Positions 54,937 to 62,806 of a stretch of 64,000 nt of DNA are shown here, in pieces. The notes beneath the pieces are model-generated. The model had not been told where the DNA came from. It saw only the letters and a program-made list of their open reading frames with translations, and did not search any database. A program made the translations under genes and the position numbers. The DNA lies in the NCBI RefSeq assembly GCF_018598185.1, contig NZ_JAHESC010000019.1, positions 1 through 64,000 of the forward strand, in the 5' to 3' direction. The number at the start of each line of letters is the position of its first letter. Position 1 is the stretch's first letter. The DNA is from Dawidia soli. Its GTDB lineage: Bacteria; Bacteroidota; Bacteroidia; Cytophagales; Cyclobacteriaceae.

Positions 54937-54967
54937 TTGGCGAATGTTCGTTGGGGGGTTAATTTCG
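54937..54967 (+). promoter_or_regulatory. Candidate promoter of pdhA
   Basis: The plus strand reads TTG (54937-54939), 20 bases, TAATTTCG (54960-54967), one mismatch from TAnnTTTG. Transcription would begin near 54974, 28 bases before the ATG. Confidence 0.5.
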
Positions 54968-55001
54968 CAACTCGGATAAAAACCGGATCAAAAATAGGGA
55001 T

Positions 55002-56045
55002 ATGGCTACGACAACAAAAGCTAAAAGCGAGCCTGCCGCGGCAAAAAAGGGCGGAAAGACAGAATTCTCGAAAGAGACCTACCTGTATTGGTATGAGAGC
55101 ATGCAGCTCATGCGCAAGTTCGAGGAGAAAGCAGGACAGCTGTACGGCATGCAGAAGATCAAAGGATTTTGCCACTTGTATATAGGACAGGAAGCATGTG
55201 CTTCCGGCGCCGCTTCCGCCCTGAGAAAAGGCGATAAGTGGATCACCGCTTACCGCGACCACGGCCATCCCCTGGCACTGGGCACCGACCCGAAGGCTAT
55301 CATGGCCGAGCTGTACGGCAAAGAGACCGGCACAACCAAAGGTAAAGGCGGTTCCATGCACATTTTTGACAAATCTGTCGGCTTCGTAGGGGGTCACGGC
55401 ATCGTAGGCGCGCAAGTGCCCATGGGCGCCGGCATCGCCTTCGCCGAAAAATATAATAAGACCGGCAACCTCTGCATCACATACATGGGCGACGGCGCCG
55501 TGCGTCAGGGTGCCTTCCACGAGGCCCTCAACCTGGCTATGCTCTGGAAACTGCCCGTTATCTTCTGTATCGAAAACAATGGCTACGCCATGGGTACTTC
55601 CGTAGAGCGCACATCGAACGTACACGAGCTGTACACCCTGGCCGAAGCCTATGACATGCCCGCCGAACCGGTCAATGCCATGGACGTAGAAGCCGTACAC
55701 ATCGCCGTGGCCAACGCCGCCGAGCGTGCCCGCGCCGGTGAAGGCCCTACCCTGCTGGAGTTCAGAACCTACCGCTACAAAGGACACTCCATGTCCGACC
55801 CGCAGAAATACCGCAGCAAAGAAGAGGTAGAACAATACAAACAACGCGATCCGATCGAAGCGGTACGCAAAACCATCCTCGAAAAGAAATTTGCGACGGA
55901 AAAGGACCTGGAGGACATCGATACCAAAATCGTCCAAACGGTCGAAGAAAGCGTGAAATTCGCGGAAGAATCGAAGTTCCCCGATCCTTCTGAAGCACTG
56001 ACCGACGTTTACGTACAACAGGACTACCCGTTTGTACTGGACTAA
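55002..56045 (+). CDS. pdhA: Pyruvate dehydrogenase E1 component, alpha subunit
   Basis: The 347-residue thiamine-diphosphate enzyme subunit decarboxylates pyruvate with the beta subunit and passes the acetyl group to E2. The TPP motif runs from GDG (163-165) to NN (192-193), and the phosphorylation-loop-like YRYKGHSMSDPQKYR segment is conserved. An Ala/Lys-rich N-terminus precedes the domain. The beta subunit and E2 are not adjacent, so the complex is encoded at more than one locus. Its terminator doubles as the start of the next gene's transcript region. Confidence 0.95.
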   Translation: MATTTKAKSEPAAAKKGGKTEFSKETYLYWYESMQLMRKFEEKAGQLYGMQKIKGFCHLYIGQEACASGAASALRKGDKWITAYRDHGHPLALGTDPKAIMAELYGKETGTTKGKGGSMHIFDKSVGFVGGHGIVGAQVPMGAGIAFAEKYNKTGNLCITYMGDGAVRQGAFHEALNLAMLWKLPVIFCIENNGYAMGTSVERTSNVHELYTLAEAYDMPAEPVNAMDVEAVHIAVANAAERARAGEGPTLLEFRTYRYKGHSMSDPQKYRSKEEVEQYKQRDPIEAVRKTILEKKFATEKDLEDIDTKIVQTVEESVKFAEESKFPDPSEALTDVYVQQDYPFVLD

Positions 56046-56055
56046 GGCCAGGCTT

Positions 56056-56085
56056 TTGTTTAATATGATCTAATTTGTAGTTTTG
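56056..56085 (+). promoter_or_regulatory. Promoter of the TPR membrane protein gene
   Basis: The sequence TTG (56056-56058), 19 bases, TAGTTTTG (56078-56085) matches the Bacteroidota consensus exactly. The predicted start (about 56092) falls inside the first arm of the pdhA terminator. Confidence 0.8.
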
Positions 56086-56087
56086 CA

Positions 56088-56113
56088 GCCCTCCTGACCC
56101 CAGGAGGGCTTTT
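56088..56113 (+). terminator. Terminator after pdhA
   Basis: A perfect 9-bp stem (gccctcctg/caggagggc, 4-base loop) is followed by four T residues, 43 bases after the pdhA stop. Confidence 0.88.
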
Positions 56114-56125
56114 ATATAGAATACA

Positions 56126-56815
56126 ATGGCTAAGAAAACAGAACACAAGCACGAACTGCTGGAAAATCCGGAAGCGATCCGGGAAACACTGGAGGGGGCC
56201 GAAAGCTGGGTTGAGAACAATTCCAAACTCTTCATCGGAATCGCCGTCGTGCTGCTCCTGGCAGTAGGCGGGTACTTTGGCTTCCAATACTGGAAAAACG
56301 GACAAGACGAAGAAGCCCAGCGCGAAATGTTCCAGGCGGTGTATTATTTCGAGCAGGACAGCCTCAACCTGGCCCTGAACGGCGACGGCAACGCCCTTGG
56401 CTTCAAAGCCATCATCGACGACTACGCCATGACCGACGCGGCCAAGCTGGCCAACTTCTACGCCGGCGTAGCCTACCTCAAACAAGGTAAGTTCGCGCTG
56501 TCGCGTCTCCACCTGGAAGACTTCAGCTCAAACGACCTGCTGGTACAGGCCCGTGCGTACAGCCTCATCGGCGACACGTACATGGAAGAAGAAAAATATG
56601 ACGACGCCGCCAAATTCTACAACAAGGCCGCCAACTACAAAGAGAACAAATATTTCTCTCCCACCTACCTCATGAAGGAAGCCCTCGCCTACGAGAAGGC
56701 AAACCAGAACGACAAGGCCCGGGAGGTGTATGATAAGATCATTAATCAGTACTGGGAGTCGTCCGAGTTCCAGAACGCCCGCAAATTCCGCGCGAGACTG
56801 GAGCCCAATTCCTAA
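56126..56815 (+). CDS. Membrane-anchored tetratricopeptide-repeat protein
   Basis: The 229-residue protein has a cytosolic N-terminus, one membrane helix (about 36-56: FIGIAVVLLLAVGGYFGF) and a periplasmic domain with about three TPR units, for example ARAYSLIGDTYMEEEKYDDAAKFY (in part). The architecture resembles YfgM, the periplasmic chaperone-network protein associated with SecYEG, but sequence support for orthology is limited. Its own promoter overlaps the pdhA terminator, and its own terminator overlaps a -7 box for ribH. Confidence 0.85.
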   Translation: MAKKTEHKHELLENPEAIRETLEGAESWVENNSKLFIGIAVVLLLAVGGYFGFQYWKNGQDEEAQREMFQAVYYFEQDSLNLALNGDGNALGFKAIIDDYAMTDAAKLANFYAGVAYLKQGKFALSRLHLEDFSSNDLLVQARAYSLIGDTYMEEEKYDDAAKFYNKAANYKENKYFSPTYLMKEALAYEKANQNDKAREVYDKIINQYWESSEFQNARKFRARLEPNS

Positions 56816-56835
56816 GGTATTTTACCGTACTTTTG

Positions 56836-56863
56836 AAAGGATAGAATTTTCTATCCTTTTTTT
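56836..56863 (+). terminator. Terminator after the TPR gene
   Basis: A perfect 9-bp stem (aaaggatag/ctatccttt, 6-base loop) is followed by seven T residues, 20 bases after the stop codon. TACTTTTG (56828-56835) directly abuts it. Confidence 0.92.
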
Positions 56864-56890
56864 ATTTATACCCTAACCCCCACCCTGCAG

Positions 56891-57358
56891 ATGGCCGGTT
56901 CATTAACATCAGGAAGTGTAGAAAGCAGTGTAGACCTCTCGAAAAAGAAATTCGCCATCGTCGTGGCGGAATGGAACTCAGAAATCACCGAAGCGCTCTA
57001 TAGCGGCGCCGTGGAGTCGTTGCTCAGCCACGGCGTTAAGAAAAAGGATATCATCCGCAAGAACGTGCCCGGCACTTTCGAGCTTACCCTCGGCGCCCTC
57101 TGGCAAGCTGAAGAAAAGAACATCGACGCCGTGCTCTGCCTGGGCTGCGTCATCCAGGGCGAGACCCCGCACTTCGATTACATCTGCCAGGCCGTTGCTT
57201 ACGGCATCACCGAGGTAAACATCAAGACCCGCAAGCCCGTCATCTTCGGTGTGCTGACAACGCTCGACAAACAACAAGCCTTCGACCGCGCCGGCGGCAA
57301 ACACGGCAACAAAGGCGAAGAGGCCGCCCTCACCGCGATTAAGATGTTGAATTTCTAA
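56891..57358 (+). CDS. ribH: 6,7-dimethyl-8-ribityllumazine synthase
   Basis: The 155-residue enzyme makes the lumazine precursor of riboflavin from the ribityl-aminouracil and dihydroxybutanone phosphate, usually as a 60-mer or pentamer. Conserved motifs are VAEWNSEITEAL, VPGTFELTLGALW, CLGCVIQGETPHFDYICQA (His near residue 90) and GVLTTLDKQQAFDRAGG. No other rib genes are nearby. The stop codon overlaps the end of the convergent RhuM gene, and the probable terminator lies within that gene. Confidence 0.97.
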   Translation: MAGSLTSGSVESSVDLSKKKFAIVVAEWNSEITEALYSGAVESLLSHGVKKKDIIRKNVPGTFELTLGALWQAEEKNIDAVLCLGCVIQGETPHFDYICQAVAYGITEVNIKTRKPVIFGVLTTLDKQQAFDRAGGKHGNKGEEAALTAIKMLNF

Positions 57359-58359
57359 GGGGCTTGCTTTTTAAGCCCCTTCAATTCACGGTCGAAATCA
57401 CTTTCATAGTTACGATCCTGGATCACCCGGTACTCATCAAAGGCTTTGACAGCCAGTTCCTGCGCTATCGCATGGGATATACGTCCGCCATCCTTTAACA
57501 ATTCATATTCATTGAACTGCAGGAAGGCATCCAGTTTAGTGATCCAATCGGTCATCTTCATCGGTATCTGCCGGGCCGCCTGATTTTCCGCATAGTCCAG
57601 ATACATTGTTACGACACGGTTCAGCTCGCGGATTTCCCGTTCGTCCAGGTAGTTTTTCGCTACGGTAACATCCGTCTTCTGGATCTTACCATCCGGTGCA
57701 TTTTTCCAGGTGGTCAACCCCATATTCGGTTTGGAAGTATTGGCACGCTGCGCAATCAGCTCCGCTGCCGTTTGCCCGGTAATGGCCCAGTGTAATTTAT
57801 TCTGTACCGCCTTGTAAAAGCGGCGTGTTGTATCGGCTTTCGCATCGTAGTCAATGCTGCATTGCGCGTAGATGTCGGTTATCTTCTGATAAAAGCGCCG
57901 CTCACTGGCCCGGATCTCGCGGATGCGCTCCAGTAATTCGTCAAAGTAATCTTTGCCAAACCGCTGCCCTTGCTTCAGTCGCTCATCGTCCAGTACAAAG
58001 CCTTTGATGATATATTCCCGCAGCGTCTTGGTTGCCCAAATACGGAATTGCGTCGCTTGGAGGCTGTTTACCCGGTAACCCACGGCTATTACTGCATCCA
58101 GGTTGTAAAAGTCGACTTCCCGCGAAACCTGCCTGTTCCCCTCCGTTTGAACTATTCGAATTTTTCGAATAGTTGGCTCTTCTTCCAGCTCGCCGGTTTT
58201 GAAAATTTCCTTGAGATGGTAGTTAATTGTCTGGATTTCAACATCAAACAATTCCGCCAATCGCTTTTGCGACAGCCAAAAAGTCTCGTCTTCGTAATAA
58301 ACCTCTACCCGCACATGACCTTTCGGGTCGGTATAAAATATGATGTCTGATGCGTTCAT
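57355..58359 (-). CDS. RhuM-family protein
   Basis: The 334-residue protein matches the virulence RhuM family, named after a Salmonella pathogenicity island gene of unknown function. The N-terminal domain (about 1-120) looks like a DNA-binding regulator (WLSQKRLAELFDVEIQTINYHLKEIF, in part), then DFYNLDAVIAVGYRVNS and a helical C-terminal half. Such genes are patchily distributed in mobile or defence-type contexts. Here the gene has a lower GC content than ribH and pdhA and overlaps the ribH stop by four bases, which suggests insertion at the ribH 3' end. Confidence 0.88.
   Translation of the reverse strand: MNASDIIFYTDPKGHVRVEVYYEDETFWLSQKRLAELFDVEIQTINYHLKEIFKTGELEEEPTIRKIRIVQTEGNRQVSREVDFYNLDAVIAVGYRVNSLQATQFRIWATKTLREYIIKGFVLDDERLKQGQRFGKDYFDELLERIREIRASERRFYQKITDIYAQCSIDYDAKADTTRRFYKAVQNKLHWAITGQTAAELIAQRANTSKPNMGLTTWKNAPDGKIQKTDVTVAKNYLDEREIRELNRVVTMYLDYAENQAARQIPMKMTDWITKLDAFLQFNEYELLKDGGRISHAIAQELAVKAFDEYRVIQDRNYESDFDRELKGLKKQAP
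57357..57381. terminator. Hairpin terminator shared by ribH and the RhuM gene end
   Basis: A perfect 9-bp stem (aaggggctt/aagcccctt) with a T-rich loop begins at the ribH stop codon and lies inside the last codons of the convergent RhuM-family gene. The T run expected after the stem is weak, so efficiency is uncertain. Confidence 0.6.
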
Positions 58360-58548
58360 AACTAAATCCCAATTTGTTTAAATAGCCTCCATCCAGGAAA
58401 TAGCCTCCGTCGGGCTCAAATATCCACGACGTCTCCTTCTCAAAAATATTGAAAGTTGTTAATCTACAATATTCAAATCGTAAAAACACATCGCAACAAG
58501 GTTCCGTCATCCTTGCCCTCACCATCAGAACGCTGAGCTCTCTAAAAC

Positions 58549-58577
58549 AAAAAAGCCCCGGATCCGGGGCCTTTTTC
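58549..58577 (-). terminator. Bidirectional terminator after the propeller-like gene
   Basis: The gccccg-gatc-cggggc hairpin is flanked by A residues on one side and T residues on the other. It lies 23 bases after the stop of the gene at 58600-59613. Confidence 0.85.
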
Positions 58578-58599
58578 TATATCCTTATCACGTCATTTT

Positions 58600-59613
58600 T
58601 TACTCCACAAACAATGCCATGGCCATAGAACCGTTGCCGCCGTCTATCTCCATCGGTACGCCGTTCTTCCAGCACCGCGCCACGGGTTTCGAATTCACCA
58701 CTTCATAGCCGGCCACATATACATCGCCGTCTACCACGACCACCTTCTGCGCAGCCGACGACACGGTACGAGGGGCAAGCTCCGTCGCCACACCGTTTTT
58801 CCACAGCGTAGCGGTATACTTTGCCTCCGGCGTGGTATAGCCTACCACATACACGTCGTTGCCCGATACGCAGATACCTTTCGCGCTGGCATCTTTCTTG
58901 CCGTCGGTCAGCATCACCGCCGTGCCGTTCTTCCAGTACTTGGCCGCGTCGATCGCCGGGCTGCGCTCCGTACCGGCGACATAAACATCATTTCCGGATA
59001 CAAATACATCGTATCCCACGGCGTCCGTTTCACCACTCGACACCGAGGTAGGAACACCATTCTTCCAATACGTAATAACGGTAGTGTAATAGTTATACTT
59101 GTTTTTCTCCGATGCCTTCTCCGTTCCGATGATATACACATCGCTGCCGGCTACGGTCAGTCCGTAGATCTCACCGGTCTTCTTCTTGTTTAACGTAGAC
59201 GGCTGGCCGTTCTTCCAATACTGTGCAAAGCGATTGCCCTTTTTATCGTACTCCTTACCGACGATGTATACATCACTGCCCGCCACGGCTACATCTTCCA
59301 GAAAGGCACCGTTTGATGTGATCGATGCCGGGATCGCGTTCTTCCAATAACGCACCGTTGGTTCGCTGCCGTTACTTTGAAATCCTACAATGTGCACGTC
59401 ACCGCCGTTGACACAAATGCCATGCGCTTTGGACTTGGAGAAACCAGCGTCGACCGGAAGTGCCGTCAGGACACCATCCTTCCAATATACCGCGGCATCG
59501 TTTTTTTCATTGGTAAATCCCACCAGGTGTACCGTACGCTTCTGCTGTGCCAGAGCATGATTTAAAAACGATACGCATACCCATGCGATCGCGGTTAGTA
59601 ATCCTTTTTTCAT
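58600..59613 (-). CDS. Secreted seven-repeat protein, probable beta-propeller
   Basis: The 337-residue protein has a Sec signal peptide (about 1-22) and then seven units of about 45 residues. Each contains a W-K-(N/D)-(G/A) motif (YWKDG, YWKNA, YWKNG three times, LWKNG, CWKNG) and a preceding (G/S)(N/S)DVYVxG strand. Seven such units suggest a seven-bladed propeller. There is no cell-wall anchor or type IX sorting domain visible at the C-terminus. Its function is unknown; similar proteins in the phylum are annotated as hypothetical. Confidence 0.82.
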   Translation of the reverse strand: MKKGLLTAIAWVCVSFLNHALAQQKRTVHLVGFTNEKNDAAVYWKDGVLTALPVDAGFSKSKAHGICVNGGDVHIVGFQSNGSEPTVRYWKNAIPASITSNGAFLEDVAVAGSDVYIVGKEYDKKGNRFAQYWKNGQPSTLNKKKTGEIYGLTVAGSDVYIIGTEKASEKNKYNYYTTVITYWKNGVPTSVSSGETDAVGYDVFVSGNDVYVAGTERSPAIDAAKYWKNGTAVMLTDGKKDASAKGICVSGNDVYVVGYTTPEAKYTATLWKNGVATELAPRTVSSAAQKVVVVDGDVYVAGYEVVNSKPVARCWKNGVPMEIDGGNGSMAMALFVE

Positions 59614-60367
59614 ATTTGTAAGGGTTATAATTTGTACGCGGGATCTATATCTTTCGTCACGAGAATGACGTACGGCGCAAGCACAATATTAATATGTAGG
59701 TACATCAGCGAATAGCCGCCTACCTTTTAGATATCTTTAAATATAAATAATTGGAAGCTTTCCGGACTATACAAATCATTGAACATTCGGAGAAGATAAT
59801 TGTATGAATCGGCCCGCTTCGCCCTTTGTAAGACGCACCTCACACTTATTATCGATGATCGTTTACGCAAACAGCCTCGATTTGGCCGAGAAGCTTCCAC
59901 GCACATATTTCCAAGGGCGAGGAGTTGAAAAAAGTCCCGGTAACTTTTTTAAAGTGTGTCGGTGATTCGGCTTTAAGTTCCTCGGCGTCGGGCCGGCCGA
60001 TTTCGACCGATCATTCTCTTTCTACCGCCGCCTTACGCGCGAGCGCATGACATTCCCAACGCCCAGTCCGCCACACGATGCCCTAGCCAATGTGTTCCCC
60101 TTCCACCCGAACCAGAAAACTCTGGTATAAGCTCTAGTATAAGCCAGAATATTGAATAGATATTCAATAGTTCAGTAAGTTTATATCAATAGATATCCAA
60201 TACTATATAAGGTATTGAATATCTGCTGGTAATAAATTTTTCCTTAAAATTTAAACTATCCATATTATAGGCTGTTAGCTCCACCTTTGTATATTCGTTT
60301 TATACATCCGTTATGACCCGGCGGCTGTTGTAGGTTAAATCATTCGTTTCACACAATTTACATTGTT
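59614..60367. other. Long AT-rich intergenic region with palindromes
   Basis: No credible gene is visible in these 754 bases. The second half (60120-60260) is much richer in A and T than the flanks. It carries an 18-base perfect palindrome (60150-60167), a 13-bp near-perfect inverted repeat (60190-60223) and two direct TATAAGC copies 12 bases apart (60125-60131, 60137-60143). Confidence 0.7.
60150..60223. promoter_or_regulatory. Paired palindromes upstream of the 60368 gene
   Basis: The palindrome attgaatagatattcaat (60150-60167) and an inverted repeat agatatccaatac/gtattgaatatct (60190-60202, 60211-60223) share TTGAATAT-like half-sites. They look like operators for a dimeric regulator. Binding is inferred from symmetry only. 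Confidence 0.4.
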
Positions 60368-62257
60368 ATGCCCTTTCTCGAAGGAATCACTTTCACCGGT
60401 AAACTGGCCGACCTGAGTGCGTATCGCATGCGTGGTTTTGATAAGATCATTGTGCGCCGCAAGGGCGGTCCCCGACCGGAACACATCCACAAAAGCGAAA
60501 ATTTCGCCAACGTTCGCCGTACGATGTCTGAATTTGGCGGCTGCTCACGCATGGGCCGCCACGTACGCCTGGCGTTGCACCAGCTGCGCAACCTCTCGGA
60601 CTATAACTTCGGCAGCGACATCAACAGCCTGATGCGCCAGGTACAATTACAAGACGGTACCGGCGAGTGGGGAAAACGCAACATTATACTCTCCGAACAT
60701 GCGCGCATCCTCGAGGGGTTTCCACTGAATGAAATCAATCCCACATTCGATTCGGTCATACGCAACCCTTTATACTACACGATCGATCGCGCCACACGCA
60801 CCGCGCAGGTGGATATCCCCGCGCTGCAGCGAAGCATCAACTATTTTCCGCAAAACAGTCATGCCATGTTCCGCGTCGTGGTAACATTGGGCATTGTGCC
60901 GGACATGATATTCAATATACAGAAAAAAGAATATTTACCGCCAGCCTGGTACTCTCCGAAATTTTACTCGCGGGAAGTATCCACGGAGTGGTTCCCTTCG
61001 CTGGAGGGTATGCCGGCGAGTACGCTGACGATAGCAACAGATGCTTTGCCGCCGGACGAACGATGGACGCTGATGTTATCGGTCGGCATCGAGTACGGCG
61101 CCTTTCGGGAGAACGGAAAAATCCAGGAAGTGAAGCGTTACGGCGCCGCCAAGATCCTGGCATTACGCGGGAGGGACGGTTTGACAGAAGATATCTTGCC
61201 CGGTAAAGAGACGTCCAACGTGAATGATCTTCCCGGAGCCGAACCCGTAGAACGCAACGCACCGGAAGAACCCACCGCTGCTGCGAACACCCAAACATCT
61301 CATCAGACACCGAAGGTCACATATGTTTATACCCCCGCGAAAAGGGATGCGGACAAGGTCGACGTTCAGACCTATACGTATGCGATGGACGACGATAAAA
61401 AATCAGTTTGTTCGCATTTTTACAATACAAATGCAACGTTTACTTTTTCCTTTGCGTGTATACTGATTTACGAAACAAAAACAATCCATCCTATGAGCGC
61501 TTTTGAATCCTTCCGCCAGCTACACCAAAACGAAAAACCTCTTATACTGGGCAATACCTGGGACGTACACAGCGCCCGGCTATTCGAACAAAGCGGTTAT
61601 GCGGCGGTGGGTACGTCCAGCCACGCCGTAGCGCAGGTGTTGGGATACGATGATGGCGAGAACGTTTCATTCGATGACCTGCTGCGGCTGGCACGACGCA
61701 CCGCGGAAGTCGTCAAGATCCCGGTAACGGTCGACCTGGAGGCCGGCTATGCCCGGACGGCAGACGGCATCGTCGAGAATATCAAGAAGCTCCACGACGC
61801 CGGCGTGGCCGGCATCAACATCGAGGATACCCTGCCGAACACCGCGACACTCCGACCCGCCGAAGAGTTTCAGAAACAGCTGTCGGCCATCACCAATAAA
61901 ATGGCGCAGCAAAATATCAAGCTCTTCATCAATACTCGCACAGATGGTTTTATCCTCGGCCTGGAAACAGCATTGGAAGAAACCACGACCCGGGCCAGGC
62001 TCTACGAACAGACCGGTGTGCATGGCTTGTTTGTCCCTTGTATGACCGAGGAAAAAGATATTCGCACCGTGACGAGCACGACGAAGTTGCCGGTCAGCGT
62101 GATGTGTATGCCCGGGCTGCCGGCTTTTGATGTGCTGGCGTCCTGGGGGTTGAAGCGGGTCAGCATGGGGCCTTTTGCTTACCGCTATGTAAACAAGCAG
62201 GCGGAAGCGGCAATGAAGGAGGTATTGAACGTGAATAGCTTCACGCCTTTCTTTTAA
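60368..62257 (+). CDS. Unknown domain in frame with PEP mutase/isocitrate lyase family enzyme
   Basis: One open frame of 629 residues covers two unrelated parts. Residues 1-340 form a protein family I know only as hypothetical in Bacteroidota: GITFTGKLADLSAYRMRGFDKIIVRRKGG (parts), FGGCSRMGRHVRLAL, LNEINPTFDSVIRNPL. Residues 376-629 are a complete PEP mutase-superfamily barrel beginning at an internal ATG. The joining residues (about 341-375) include a Phe/Cys-rich stretch that reads like translated intergenic DNA. The likely reality is two genes, the first having lost its stop codon by mutation or frameshift. A true fusion cannot be excluded. Confidence 0.65.
   Translation: MPFLEGITFTGKLADLSAYRMRGFDKIIVRRKGGPRPEHIHKSENFANVRRTMSEFGGCSRMGRHVRLALHQLRNLSDYNFGSDINSLMRQVQLQDGTGEWGKRNIILSEHARILEGFPLNEINPTFDSVIRNPLYYTIDRATRTAQVDIPALQRSINYFPQNSHAMFRVVVTLGIVPDMIFNIQKKEYLPPAWYSPKFYSREVSTEWFPSLEGMPASTLTIATDALPPDERWTLMLSVGIEYGAFRENGKIQEVKRYGAAKILALRGRDGLTEDILPGKETSNVNDLPGAEPVERNAPEEPTAAANTQTSHQTPKVTYVYTPAKRDADKVDVQTYTYAMDDDKKSVCSHFYNTNATFTFSFACILIYETKTIHPMSAFESFRQLHQNEKPLILGNTWDVHSARLFEQSGYAAVGTSSHAVAQVLGYDDGENVSFDDLLRLARRTAEVVKIPVTVDLEAGYARTADGIVENIKKLHDAGVAGINIEDTLPNTATLRPAEEFQKQLSAITNKMAQQNIKLFINTRTDGFILGLETALEETTTRARLYEQTGVHGLFVPCMTEEKDIRTVTSTTKLPVSVMCMPGLPAFDVLASWGLKRVSMGPFAYRYVNKQAEAAMKEVLNVNSFTPFF
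61493..62257 (+). other. PEP mutase/isocitrate lyase family domain, probably an independent gene
   Basis: Starting at the ATG at 61493 gives 254 residues, the normal family length. Motifs are GNTWDVHSARLFEQSGYAAVGTSS (in part), VDLEAGYA, GINIEDT, NTRTDGF and SVMCMPGLPAFDVL. The isocitrate-lyase KKCGH motif is absent. Members cleave or rearrange C-C or C-P bonds of small 2-oxo acids, and many bacterial ones act as oxaloacetate or methylisocitrate-type lyases. The substrate here is unknown. Confidence 0.8.
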
Positions 62258-62263
62258 GCATGC

Positions 62264-62785
62264 TTAGGGCGTTGATACTTTCTTCGCCCAGAGCTTTTTT
62301 CCCTCCACTATCAGGAACACCAGGAATGTGATCCAGAAGATTATCGTATGGAGTAAATCCAACGTATACCGGGTTTCGCCTGACACCAGGTGCAACATTC
62401 TCAGCGGAGTCGATGCAAAAGAGATCACCGTCAGCATTTTCAGATAGTCCAGTACGTTCTTGGGGCGCTTGGCAACGAAGTGGATGGAATACAAAACGAT
62501 TAACAAGGCGAACGAGGTGATCAGGATCTGGTCTGCTCCTAACAGGTGCATGATTTTAAATACAATGCCCAGCATGTATGCCGCAATAGCTGCCCGGGCT
62601 ATTGTAGAATAGCGCCGGGTCACAAATGTCCCATTGATCAGCATTATCAGAAGACCTGTATACAGCGCCAGGCTGGGGAACAGGACGTTGTCGAATGTGA
62701 ATTCAATAGGGGATGATAACAGCCGGTCTATGAGCGCACAGACCAGGAAGATTATAACGATCGTCAGGAGAATTTTATTGGTCAT
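62264..62785 (-). CDS. Unknown six-helix membrane protein
   Basis: The 173-residue protein has five to six hydrophobic segments (starts near residues 5, 34, 63, 85, 115 and 143) and few charged residues outside short loops. No family motif is recognised. It ends only six bases from the convergent PEP mutase gene, and 21 bases separate it from the lipoprotein gene upstream on the same strand, so those two may form an operon. Confidence 0.65.
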   Translation of the reverse strand: MTNKILLTIVIIFLVCALIDRLLSSPIEFTFDNVLFPSLALYTGLLIMLINGTFVTRRYSTIARAAIAAYMLGIVFKIMHLLGADQILITSFALLIVLYSIHFVAKRPKNVLDYLKMLTVISFASTPLRMLHLVSGETRYTLDLLHTIIFWITFLVFLIVEGKKLWAKKVSTP

Positions 62786-62806
62786 ACTTTCCGTGTTAGG
62801 TGTTCT

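Noticed and set aside
54918-56018. Long N-terminal extension of recF on the minus strand
   Set aside because: The extension is antisense to pdhA. RecF homologues begin at the ATG at 54917, immediately before the conserved first strand.
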